This document shows, piece after piece, positions 25,956 through 33,436 of a stretch of DNA of 64,000 bases. The DNA comes from Schlegelella_A sp036496385 (GTDB lineage Bacteria > Pseudomonadota > Gammaproteobacteria > Burkholderiales > Burkholderiaceae_C), in assembly GCA_036496385.1 (NCBI GenBank), contig DASXLD010000003.1:98520-162519 (forward strand), written 5' to 3'. The position numbers and the translations under genes are program-made. The notes beneath the pieces are model-generated. The model saw only the letters and a program-made list of their open reading frames with translations, was not told where the DNA came from and ran no database searches. Each line of letters begins with the position of its first letter. Within the stretch, counting starts at the first letter, position 1.

Positions 25956-27275
25956 ATGTCGAACGCCCACGTCGCGTTGCTCATGATGGGCATCTTCGTG
26001 GTCACGATCATGCTCGGGTTTCCGATCTGGGTGACGCTGATGGCCATGGGAGTGTTCTTCGGCTATTACGCCATGGGAGGGCGGATCTTCGCCCTGCTGA
26101 CGCAGAACACGTTCAGCATCCTCAGCAACGACGTGCTCACCGCGGTGCCTCTGTTCCTGTTCATGGGCTACGTCGTCGAGAGGGCGAATATCCTCGATCG
26201 ATTGTTCTTCAGCATCCAGCTCGCGGCGCGGAGGATCCCGGGCTCGATGGCGGTGGCCACGCTGCTCACGTGCGCGTTCTTCGCCACCGCGACCGGAATC
26301 GTCGGTGCCGTGGTCACGCTGATGGGCCTGCTCGCGCTTCCCGCCATGCTCAAGGCCGGCTACGACACCCGGCTCGCCTCCGGAGTGGTGTGTGCGGGTG
26401 GAACGCTCGGCATCCTGATTCCGCCGAGCATCCTGCTCATCGTCTACGCCGCAACCGCGGGCGTCTCGGTGGTGCAGCTCTATGCCGGGGCGTTCATCCC
26501 CGGCTTCGTCCTCGCCGGGTTCTACGTCCTCTACGTCATCGGGCGCGTGATCATCAACCCGTCGCTCGCCCCCAAGCTGCCGAAGGAGCAGACGAACGTT
26601 CCGTTCGGCAAGGTGGTGGTCGCGCTGCTCACCTCGTTCTTCCCGCTGGCCGTCCTCATCCTGTCGGTGCTCGGCGCGATCGTGTTCGGGCTCGCCACTC
26701 CCAGCGAGGCGGCCTCGGTGGGCGCCCTCGGCAGCCTCATCCTCGCCGCCGCGTACCGCGCGCTCGACTTCAAGCGCCTCACCGAAGCCGTCTACCTCAC
26801 CGCGCGCACGACGGCGATGGTCACCTTCCTGTTCGTCGGGTCGTGGACCTTCGCCTCCATCTTCGCCTACCTCGGCGGCCAGGAACTCGTCGAGCAGGCG
26901 ATCAGAAGCATGAGCCTGTCCCGGGTCGAATTCCTGATGCTCTCCCAGTTCATCATCTTTCTGCTGGGGTGGCCTCTGGAGTGGACCGAGATCATCATCA
27001 TCTTCATCCCGATCTTCCTGCCGCTGCTGCCCGTGTTCGGCGTCGACCCGCTGGTGTTCGGCATCCTCGTCGCGCTCAACATCCAGACCTCGTTCAACAC
27101 GCCGCCGATGGCGATGTCGGCGTACTACCTGAAGGGGGTCGCGCCGCCGCAGGTGAGGCTGACGCAGATCTTCGCCGGTGCTCTGCCGTACGTCTTCATG
27201 GTCTTCATCACGATGGCCCTGCTGTACGCATTTCCCGGGATGGCCACCTGGCTTCCCAAGGTCCTGTACCACTAG
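25956..27275 (+). CDS. dctM: TRAP transporter large permease (DctM family)
   Basis: This 439-residue protein with about 12-13 hydrophobic segments fits the DctM ion-transporter-superfamily subunit. Recognisable parts are VPLFLFMGYVVERANI near the N-terminus, GAVVTLMGLLALPAMLKAGYD, GTLGILIPPSILLIVYA in the pore-lining hairpin, and ATPSEAASVGALGSLIL in the second half. AAGGAACGCCCG precedes the ATG. With DctP and DctQ it makes a Na+- or H+-driven importer, probably for an organic acid or amide-containing acid given the amidase gene that follows by 20 bases. Confidence 0.93.
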   Translation: MSNAHVALLMMGIFVVTIMLGFPIWVTLMAMGVFFGYYAMGGRIFALLTQNTFSILSNDVLTAVPLFLFMGYVVERANILDRLFFSIQLAARRIPGSMAVATLLTCAFFATATGIVGAVVTLMGLLALPAMLKAGYDTRLASGVVCAGGTLGILIPPSILLIVYAATAGVSVVQLYAGAFIPGFVLAGFYVLYVIGRVIINPSLAPKLPKEQTNVPFGKVVVALLTSFFPLAVLILSVLGAIVFGLATPSEAASVGALGSLILAAAYRALDFKRLTEAVYLTARTTAMVTFLFVGSWTFASIFAYLGGQELVEQAIRSMSLSRVEFLMLSQFIIFLLGWPLEWTEIIIIFIPIFLPLLPVFGVDPLVFGILVALNIQTSFNTPPMAMSAYYLKGVAPPQVRLTQIFAGALPYVFMVFITMALLYAFPGMATWLPKVLYH

Positions 27276-27295
27276 CCCGCAGGCGTCGCGAAGCG

Positions 27296-28675
27296 GTGTC
27301 GACTGAAACTTTTCCCGGCACGCTCACCGAGCGAGAGCGCACGCTGAGCCGCCTCGGCGCGGTCGAGGCCGCGCGAGCGATCGGCGACGGGCAGATCACG
27401 TCCGAGGAGCTGGTCGATGCCTGCCTGGCGCGCATCGGCGAGGCCGAGGAGAGCATTCAGGCCTGGGCGTTCGTCGATCCGGAGCACGCGCGCCAGCAGG
27501 CTCGCGCCGCCGACGAGGCGCGCAGCCGGGGGAGCCCGCTGGGTGCGCTCCATGGCGTTCCGGTCGGTATCAAGGACGTCATCGACACCGCCGACATGCC
27601 CACCGAGAACGGCACCGTGCTGCACGCCGGCCGGCGGCCGCGCAAGGACGCGGCGGTGGTGTCGCGGCTGCGTGCCGCGGGCGCCGTCGTCCTCGGCAAG
27701 ACGGTGACCACCGAGCTCGCGGTCTACGCGCCGGGCAAGACGCGCAACCCGCGCGATCCGCAGCGCACGCCGGGCGGCTCGTCGAGCGGTTCGGCCGCCG
27801 CCGTCGCGGCCGAGATGGTTCCGCTGGCAGTGGGCACGCAGACCAACGGCTCGGTGATCCGGCCGGCGTCGTATTGCGGGGTCGTCGGCTACAAGCCTAC
27901 GTACGGCCTGATCCCGCGCACCGGCATTCTTCGTCAGTCGCGTCTGCTCGATCACGTCGGCGTCTTCGCGCGCTCGCTCCCCGATGCGGCATTGCTGGCG
28001 CAGGAGCTGATGGCGTTCGATGGGTCTGATTCCGACACGCGGCCGCGGGCACGGCCGGGCCTCGTCGACTTCGTGTCTCGGCCGATTCCGCTGCCGCCGC
28101 GCTTTGCCTTCGTCAGGACGCCGATGTGGGACGAGGCGTCGGCAGACACGCACGCCGCCTTCGCCGAGCTCGTCGCACTGCTCGGCGACCGCGTCGCGGA
28201 CCTCACCTTGCCGGAACCGTTCGCCGAAGGCGTCGGCCAGCATCGTGTGATCATGGAAGCGGACCTGGCCTTGAGCTACGCCCCGGAATTCGGACGCGCG
28301 CCGTCGGCGCTCAGCGCGACACTGCGGGAGATGCTCGAGCGGGGAGGGCGCTACGTGGCGGTGGAGTACAACCGCGCCGTCGCCCGCATCCCGCTGTACA
28401 ACGCAGCGCTGGACGACGTGTTCGACGAGTTCCATGCCATCTTGACGCCGGCGGCGGCCGGCGAGGCGCCGCGCGGTCTGGGGTCGACGGGAACCCCGGC
28501 GTTCTGCACGCTGTGGACGCTGTGCGGCTTGCCCGCCGTCACCGTGCCGATCATGCAAGGGACGGACGGCATGCCCATCGGCGTGCAGCTCGTCGGCGCG
28601 CGCCTCGACGACGCGAGACTGCTTCAATGCGCGCGCTGGCTGGTCGAGCATGTCAGCGGCACGGCGCCCGCCTGA
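27296..28675 (+). CDS. amidase signature family enzyme
   Basis: The start is taken at GTG 27296, 20 bases after dctM; the longer open frame upstream overlaps dctM in another frame. The 459-residue protein has the amidase Ser-cisSer-Lys triad: K93 in VGIKDVIDT, cis-Ser163 in TPGGSSSGSAAA and nucleophile S186 in TQTNGSVIRPAS. It hydrolyses an amide to acid and ammonia in the cytoplasm. Being co-transcribed with the TRAP genes suggests that its substrate is the imported compound or a derivative. The ribosome site is weak, consistent with translational coupling to dctM. Confidence 0.88.
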   Translation: MSTETFPGTLTERERTLSRLGAVEAARAIGDGQITSEELVDACLARIGEAEESIQAWAFVDPEHARQQARAADEARSRGSPLGALHGVPVGIKDVIDTADMPTENGTVLHAGRRPRKDAAVVSRLRAAGAVVLGKTVTTELAVYAPGKTRNPRDPQRTPGGSSSGSAAAVAAEMVPLAVGTQTNGSVIRPASYCGVVGYKPTYGLIPRTGILRQSRLLDHVGVFARSLPDAALLAQELMAFDGSDSDTRPRARPGLVDFVSRPIPLPPRFAFVRTPMWDEASADTHAAFAELVALLGDRVADLTLPEPFAEGVGQHRVIMEADLALSYAPEFGRAPSALSATLREMLERGGRYVAVEYNRAVARIPLYNAALDDVFDEFHAILTPAAAGEAPRGLGSTGTPAFCTLWTLCGLPAVTVPIMQGTDGMPIGVQLVGARLDDARLLQCARWLVEHVSGTAPA

Positions 28676-28705
28676 GCGCGGCGGCAACGGCACGAGAGGT
28701 CAGAC

Positions 28706-28900
28706 GTGTTCGAAATCGTCATCAGCGTTCTCGGCATCGCGGCGAGCGCCCTCTACGTGGGCTACCTGGCGTACGCGATCCATGCCATTCCCCTCTGGGT
28801 CATCGTGATCGCAACCTTCGCGCTCGCGATCCGCGAGTTCATCGTCGAGTTCCGCGACAACGGCAAGCAGAGCGCCACGGAGAGGAATCGAACCGGGTAG
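28706..28900 (+). CDS. small two-helix inner-membrane protein
   Basis: GTG 28706 follows GAGAGGTCAGAC and encodes 64 residues. Two hydrophobic segments (FEIVISVLGIAASALYVGYL and IHAIPLWVIVIATFALAI) are joined by a short turn, then a charged tail (REFIVEFRDNGKQSATERN). It lies 30 bases after the amidase stop, so it is probably the last gene of the TRAP operon. I do not recognise a named family. It may be an accessory membrane subunit or a small peptide of the transporter complex. Coding is supported by codon-position GC pattern, ribosome site and membrane topology. Confidence 0.6.
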   Translation: MFEIVISVLGIAASALYVGYLAYAIHAIPLWVIVIATFALAIREFIVEFRDNGKQSATERNRTG

Positions 28901-28986
28901 CGGGAATCTCGTCGCGACCCGACCAGCCGCAGGCGGCGATGCACTGAGAGCGCGCGTCCGTGCGGGGATCCTCCCTGCGCCTCTGG

Positions 28987-30033
28987 TCAACCCTTCAGCA
29001 GGTCGTTCTGCTCCTCGGCGACAAGGCGCTCGAGGATGCGGCGCGATTCGAAGCCGCCCATGTCGATGTTGAGGCGCATCAGATGCCGGCCCGGCTGCTC
29101 CGAGAGATTTCTCTGCTGCGCTTCGAGGATGCCGACGTCCTCGCCGAAGATCGCCGCCTGGCCGTCGCGGATCTGCGCCGTCAGGGCGGCGTCGCCGATG
29201 TTGAAGTTGCGCGCCATGCCCCAGAAGTACCAGATCGAGGTGTCGGTCTCCGGAGTGATGAAGTCGACGACGATGCTCGAGACCTTGCGGTCGGCGGGCG
29301 CGTCGATGCCGCCGTGGCCGGCATGGGCGACGCCGACCTCGATCATCACGTGGCTCGGCGGCGTGAAGCGGCAGACCTGCCAGCGGTCGACCGGCACGTC
29401 GTCGGCGAGATGGTTGCCCCGCAGCGCTGCGCGCCAGAACGGCGGAGCCGCGATGTTGGCCATGAAGCGGCTTGTGATCGCCGAGTCGCCGTCGACGCGT
29501 GTCACCGGCGCCGCTTCCTCGATCTCGGGCTGGCCGATGCTGGTCGCGTGCACGTAGGTCTCGTGCGTCAGGTCCATCAGGTTGTCGATCATCAACCGGT
29601 AGTCGCACTGGACGTGGTAGAGGCCGCCGCCGTACACCCACTCGGGGCTTTCCGCCCACGGCAGCGGATGCAGCTTCGCCGGATCGGCCCGGCTCTTGTC
29701 GCCGGCCCAGATCCAGACGAAGCCGTAGCGCTCGAGCGCCGGGTACGACCCGATCGTCGGCCGCACGCGCTGGCCCGGCATCGACACGCAGCGGCCGTCG
29801 CCGCCCATGACGAGACCGTGGTAGCCGCAGACGAGACGGCCGTCGTCGCGCACCTTGCCGAGCGAGAGCGGCGCGCCGCGGTGCGGGCAGAAGTCCTCGA
29901 GCGCAGCGACGACGCCGTCCTCGGCGCGGAAGACGACGACGCGGTGGCCGCAGAGCGTCCGCCCGAGCGGGCCGGCGGCGATCTCGTCGGCGGTGCAGGC
30001 GACGTACCAGGCGTTGTGGACGTACACGGACAC
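28987..30033 (-). CDS. Rieske non-heme iron oxygenase (VanA-like)
   Basis: This 348-residue oxygenase alpha subunit has the Rieske [2Fe-2S] motif C49-x-H51 (CPHRGAP) and C69-x2-H72 (CGYHGL) near the N-terminus. The mononuclear iron motif NLMDLTHETYVH supplies two His. Overall length and order match vanillate O-demethylase/monooxygenase-type enzymes that use a separate ferredoxin reductase. No reductase gene is adjacent, so electrons must come from elsewhere. GGGAGAGG precedes the ATG. It faces the TRAP operon tail-to-tail, closing the catabolic island. The reaction is likely O- or N-demethylation or hydroxylation of the imported substrate. Confidence 0.9.
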   Translation of the reverse strand: MSVYVHNAWYVACTADEIAAGPLGRTLCGHRVVVFRAEDGVVAALEDFCPHRGAPLSLGKVRDDGRLVCGYHGLVMGGDGRCVSMPGQRVRPTIGSYPALERYGFVWIWAGDKSRADPAKLHPLPWAESPEWVYGGGLYHVQCDYRLMIDNLMDLTHETYVHATSIGQPEIEEAAPVTRVDGDSAITSRFMANIAAPPFWRAALRGNHLADDVPVDRWQVCRFTPPSHVMIEVGVAHAGHGGIDAPADRKVSSIVVDFITPETDTSIWYFWGMARNFNIGDAALTAQIRDGQAAIFGEDVGILEAQQRNLSEQPGRHLMRLNIDMGGFESRRILERLVAEEQNDLLKG

Positions 30034-30128
30034 CTCTCCCGCCGCCGCCGTGCGGCGCGCTTCACGTCCTTATACGCGTGTCTCCCGCGTGTGCCGACTG
30101 CGAAGGCCCGCGTCCGCGAGGCCGCGCG

Positions 30129-30815
30129 TCAGTCGTCGCTCTGCGCCTGCCGCGCGAGGGCGACCAGGCCGGCGATGATGGCGCCGGCGGCGGCGAGGCC
30201 GAGCGCGGCGCGCGTCGGATCCTCCTTGACGTACGCGGCAGCAGCTTCAACCTGCGGCCTGACCTTGTCGACCACCGGCGCCGCCTGGTCGCGCACCTTC
30301 TGCCAGGCATCGGCGACCGATTCGGAGACGCTGTCGGCGGCAGCCGAGGCGCGCTCGCGCGTCGAGTCGACGGCGGCGGCCGCGCGCTTTTGGGTCGAGC
30401 CGAGCGCGGCGGCGGCCCGCTGTTGCGCCGAGTCGAGCGCCGAAGTGGCGCGCTTCTGGGTCGAGTCGATCGCGTTGGCGGCCATGCTCTGGGCGCTGTC
30501 GGCGAGCTCGAGCGCGGCGTCGCGGATGGCTGCCAGCGCCGACGCGACGAGCGAAGGCGTGGCGACGGGCGACGGCGAGCGGCCACCGGCACGCACCAGC
30601 AGCGTGATCAGGCCCATCAGCGCGGCGCCGGTCGCTGCCGAGATGAGCAGCGCCTTGGTCGGCTCGTTGCGCGCGTAGGTCGAGACGGCGGCGATCTGCG
30701 GCTGGATCCGCTGGACGACGGCGTCGGCCTGTTCGCGCAGCTTCTGGACAGCGGTCATGGAATCGTTGCCGGCGTCCGACGTGGGCGTCCATGCGGTTTC
30801 GGTGGTCGTGGCCAT
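30129..30815 (-). CDS. membrane-associated protein with 11-residue helical repeats and duplicated ElaB/DUF883-like anchor
   Basis: This 228-residue Ala-rich protein is built from a duplicated unit of about 45 residues. VVQRIQPQIAAVSTYARN with EPTKA and a hydrophobic helix (33-77) is matched by VVDKVRPQVEAAAAYVKE with DPTRA and a hydrophobic helix (181-224). Both resemble the C-terminal membrane anchor of ElaB/YqjD (DUF883) stress proteins. Between them lie four 11-residue repeats (117-160: DSTQKRATSAL, DSAQQRAAAAL, GSTQKRAAAAV, DSTRERASAAA), predicted amphipathic helix. A lipid-surface or envelope-stress role is inferred. Start ATG at 30815. Confidence 0.6.
   Translation of the reverse strand: MATTTETAWTPTSDAGNDSMTAVQKLREQADAVVQRIQPQIAAVSTYARNEPTKALLISAATGAALMGLITLLVRAGGRSPSPVATPSLVASALAAIRDAALELADSAQSMAANAIDSTQKRATSALDSAQQRAAAALGSTQKRAAAAVDSTRERASAAADSVSESVADAWQKVRDQAAPVVDKVRPQVEAAAAYVKEDPTRAALGLAAAGAIIAGLVALARQAQSDD
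30336..30467 (-). repeat. four tandem 33-bp coding repeats (11-residue helical motif)
   Basis: Within the preceding gene, residues 117-160 are four consecutive 11-residue units with consensus (D/G)S-T/A-Q/R-x-R-A-x-A/S-A-hydrophobic. The DNA repeats imperfectly every 33 bases. An 11-residue period is that of lipid-binding amphipathic helices (apolipoprotein, synuclein and LEA-like). The family comparison is general knowledge; the repeat itself is visible. Confidence 0.7.
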
Positions 30816-30972
30816 GAAATTCTCGCAGCGGCTGTGGAGCGGCGAAGTGTCGCTCGAATCGCCACGTTATTTCAGGCCGCGCGCGCGGGCTGTGGGACAA
30901 GCCATGGGCTGGCGGTAAGACATCGCCGACGGCTGTCGCGCCTGGCGGTCGCAGCCGCGCCGCCTTCTGGCC

Positions 30973-31311
30973 TCAGGCCGGCTGCGCAGGCGCCGTCGGC
31001 TGGTCGTCGCGCTCGCGACGGCCGCAGCGCCGCGCGAAGCCGGCGCGGACGCGCTCGCGCTCCTCGTCGCTCATGTGGTGCCAGCCGTGGGCGTGGCGAT
31101 GCCAGTGGCCGTGGCGGCCGCGCCAGCCGCCGACGAGCAGGCGGGCGAGGACGAACAGCCCCAGCGCTTGCCAGAAGCCGATCAGGTGGCCGCCGAACGC
31201 GGCCGGCGCGAGCCAGTTCCACAAGCTCATGACGACGAAGCCGATCGCGGCGAGCGCGAGCGCGGCAACGGCGGCAAATCGGACGATCTTCAGAATGCGG
31301 CGCAGTGTCAT
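30973..31311 (-). CDS. small His-rich membrane protein coupled to ECF sigma factor
   Basis: This 112-residue protein has two membrane helices (FAAVAALALAAIGFVVMSLW and GFWQALGLFVLARLLVGG). They are followed by a histidine-rich segment (RHGHWHRHAHGWHH) and a charged helix MSDEERERVRAGFARRCG. Its start overlaps the stop of the sigma-factor gene (ATGA), so translation is coupled. The position is that of an anti-sigma or sensor gene. The His cluster could bind a divalent metal, and a role as a membrane-bound sigma regulator is plausible but unproven. It lacks the zinc-binding anti-sigma motif HxxxCxxC. Confidence 0.65.
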   Translation of the reverse strand: MTLRRILKIVRFAAVAALALAAIGFVVMSLWNWLAPAAFGGHLIGFWQALGLFVLARLLVGGWRGRHGHWHRHAHGWHHMSDEERERVRAGFARRCGRRERDDQPTAPAQPA

Positions 31312-31904
31312 GTCGTCTCTTCCTCGATCAGGGTGTCGTTGTCGCGCAGGCCGTGCAGGCGCTTGCGCAGGTGCATGACGGCGTAGCGCTTGCGCGCCAG
31401 CAGCGTGTTGATGGCGACGCCGGTCTCCTCGGCGAGCTGCCGGAAGCTGCGCCCTTCGAGCTCGTGCGCGATGAAGACTTCGCGTTGCGCCGCCGGCAGC
31501 TCGGCGAGCGCGGCCTCGACGGCGGCCATCAGCCGGCGCTGCGCGTAGCGCCGTTCGGGGCCGGCGTCGGGCGAGGGCAGCAGCACCTCGAGCGACAACG
31601 CGTCATCGTCGCCAGCGCCGCCGCCATCGTCGAGCGAAACCGTTCGCGCACGTCGGAAGCGGTCGATGATGCGGTGGCTGGCGACGCGGACGAGCCAGGC
31701 GCCGACGTGCTCGATCGGCGTCGCGATCCGCGTTGCCTCGATCAGCTCGGCGAAGACTTCCTGGACGATGTCGTCGACGTCGCAGGCGTCGGCGATGCGC
31801 CGGCGGACGAAGCCGCGCAGCCGCCGCGACTCGCGCGCGAAGACGGCGGCGATCGCCCGGTCCTGGTCGGCCAGGGCGGTGGGCGGCGCGATGTCGGCGA
31901 CCAT
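31308..31904 (-). CDS. ECF-type RNA polymerase sigma factor
   Basis: The ATG at 31904 gives 198 residues. Region 2 (RLRGFVRRRIADACDVDDIVQ and the following FAELIEA) and region 4 (ALAELPAAQREVFIAHELEG then FRQLAEETGVAINTLLARK) are both clear, with a short acidic linker between. It would direct transcription from a small stress or metal-response regulon. The gene overlaps the His-rich membrane protein gene by four bases and lacks an obvious classical anti-sigma gene. It is divergent from the gene at 32034 across 129 bases that hold an AT-richer stretch (GCAAATATTGTGG), a possible promoter. Confidence 0.9.
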   Translation of the reverse strand: MVADIAPPTALADQDRAIAAVFARESRRLRGFVRRRIADACDVDDIVQEVFAELIEATRIATPIEHVGAWLVRVASHRIIDRFRRARTVSLDDGGGAGDDDALSLEVLLPSPDAGPERRYAQRRLMAAVEAALAELPAAQREVFIAHELEGRSFRQLAEETGVAINTLLARKRYAVMHLRKRLHGLRDNDTLIEEETT

Positions 31905-32001
31905 GGTGGATAGACGCAGGGGCCTCGCAAATATTGTGGTGATCGGACAAACGGCAACGGTCTGCTTGAACTCGCCGGCGCCGGCCCCAGCTAACGTTGG
32001 T

Positions 32002-32021
32002 CGCCCCGCTGCCTCGGGGCG
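32002..32021 (+). promoter_or_regulatory. hairpin directly upstream of a start codon
   Basis: CGCCCCG (32002-32008) and CGGGGCG (32015-32021) form a perfect 7-bp stem with a six-base loop. It ends one base before the GGAG ribosome site of the gene at 32034. The ribosome site itself sits in a second short inverted repeat, CGGAG-AA-CTCCG (32022-32033). Such structure could modulate initiation. No ligand or regulator is suggested by the sequence. Confidence 0.4.
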
Positions 32022-32033
32022 CGGAGAACTCCG

Positions 32034-32372
32034 ATGTCTGCGCCTGCTGCCGAATCGCTGCAAACCCGCATCGAGACCGCGGTCGCCCTGGCGCGGCTGC
32101 TTGAGCGCGTCGAAGCCAGCCCGGCCGCGGTCGGTGCCGACCAGTACCGGGCGCTCGTCGAGCGTCTCCAGGAAGCGCTCTCTGCCGAGCTGCCGGTCCG
32201 TGCGCTCGATGCGATCCTCGCCGCCTATCCCGCGAGCGCCGAGCTCTACGAGAACGTCCACTACCAGCAATCGGGCCTGTCGCGCTCGCCGCTCGAGCGC
32301 TCGGTCGCGACCGAAATGCTGGCCGCTCAGGCAATTGAGCGCGCCCGTCGCGGCTCGGGGTCGGCTCGGTAG
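32034..32372 (+). CDS. conserved small helical protein, unknown function
   Basis: This 112-residue protein is entirely soluble and predicted mostly helical (TRIETAVALARLLERVEASP, ALVERLQEALSAEL). A middle segment LDAILAAYPASAELYENVHYQ contains the only aromatic cluster. No catalytic motif or known domain is recognised. GGAG lies eight bases before the ATG. The neighbouring ECF sigma gene is divergent. Codon composition and a proper ribosome site support real coding. A regulatory or binding role cannot be excluded. Confidence 0.55.
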   Translation: MSAPAAESLQTRIETAVALARLLERVEASPAAVGADQYRALVERLQEALSAELPVRALDAILAAYPASAELYENVHYQQSGLSRSPLERSVATEMLAAQAIERARRGSGSAR

Positions 32373-32428
32373 CTCGGTCGCTGTATCCGAGCTTCAGGTA
32401 GAAGCCGGAGTTACCGTCGCGACGGCGT

Positions 32429-33061
32429 TCAGAGCTTCGGGATGCGCAGCGTCTTGCTGACCATGAGCGTTCCCGAGAGCGCGAACAGCAGCGCGAGCGG
32501 ATGCAGCTCGGCACCGAGGACACTCCAGACGCCGCCCGGCAGCCCGGCGCCGAGGTGCCCACGCCACGCTGCCCAGGCGAGGACGGCAGTGAGCAGAACG
32601 CTGGTCGGGATCGGTGTGCCCTCGAAGTACCTGACCTTGTCGCCGCCTTCGGAGAGCGATTCGGCGGTGACGTTGTAGCGCGCCAGCCGCGACACGCCGC
32701 AGCAGACGAAGTAGACGAGGACGACGGCGTCCCAGCCGCCGCTCATGCCGCAGGCGAAGGCGAGCGTCGCCGGCGCGACGCCGAACGAGATCACGTCGGC
32801 GAGCGAGTCGAGCTCGCGGCCGAGCGCCGACGAGGTCTGGCGCCAGCGGGCGATGCGGCCGTCGAGGACGTCGAAGACGAGCGCCGCCGGTGCGAACGCG
32901 GCGGCGAGGAGGAGATCGCCGACGTCGCGGCCGGTGAGCGATCGCATCGCGAGCAGGACGGCGGCAACTCCGCAGGCAGCGTTACCGAGCGTGAAGACGT
33001 CGGCCAGGTGAAAGCCGCGGATCATCGAAAAGTGCGTCGGCCGGTCGGCAGGGGTCGTCAT
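32429..33061 (-). CDS. pssA: CDP-diacylglycerol-serine O-phosphatidyltransferase
   Basis: Start ATG at 33061, giving 210 residues. The CDP-alcohol phosphotransferase motif DGRIARW-x-LGRELDSLAD (D-G-x2-A-R-x8-G-x3-D-x3-D) binds CDP-diacylglycerol and Mg2+ and carries the catalytic Asp. About six membrane helices are visible, and SFGVAPATLAFA following the motif is characteristic of PssA. It makes phosphatidylserine, precursor of phosphatidylethanolamine, at the inner membrane. No phosphatidylserine decarboxylase gene is adjacent. The upstream extension of the frame is Arg/Ser-rich shadow sequence and is left out. Confidence 0.88.
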   Translation of the reverse strand: MTTPADRPTHFSMIRGFHLADVFTLGNAACGVAAVLLAMRSLTGRDVGDLLLAAAFAPAALVFDVLDGRIARWRQTSSALGRELDSLADVISFGVAPATLAFACGMSGGWDAVVLVYFVCCGVSRLARYNVTAESLSEGGDKVRYFEGTPIPTSVLLTAVLAWAAWRGHLGAGLPGGVWSVLGAELHPLALLFALSGTLMVSKTLRIPKL

Positions 33062-33237
33062 GGCGATGCGGGCAGCGCGAAGCAGCGCCGCGGCTGCGAG
33101 TGTCGGCGAGTGGCGCGCTTCCGTCTGCCGGCCAATTCCGACACGACGACGCGCCGATGACGGATCGCGGTGTCGCCAGCGATCGTCTGTACTGCACTGT
33201 ACGCAGCCAAGCGTGCACCAACCCACAGGAGACGACC

Positions 33238-33426
33238 ATGGCAGGGACGACGAAATCGGGCGCGACGCCGGTGCAGAACCAGCGCGAGCAACTGAAGCAA
33301 TCCGAGCGCAAGGCGACCGAGAAGGAGCCGGCGAACTTCCGCGACGTCTCGAACGAGAACAAGGTCGTCGAGATCCCGCCGGTCGGCAAGGACAAGAAGC
33401 CGATCCGCGGTCTCGATCCGAAATGA
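33238..33426 (+). CDS. small hydrophilic protein, unknown function
   Basis: The ATG at 33238 follows ACAGGAGACGACC, an excellent ribosome site, and encodes 62 residues. The product is highly charged (Lys/Glu/Gln-rich, REQLKQSERKATEKEPANFR), without hydrophobic core or cysteine. It ends with a Pro/Lys segment (VEIPPVGKDKKPIRGLDPK). It is probably intrinsically disordered, of a type often seen as stress-induced or nucleic-acid-associated small proteins. It lies between divergent pssA and convergent zwf. The function is unknown. Confidence 0.55.
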   Translation: MAGTTKSGATPVQNQREQLKQSERKATEKEPANFRDVSNENKVVEIPPVGKDKKPIRGLDPK

Positions 33427-33436
33427 CCGTTCGCTG

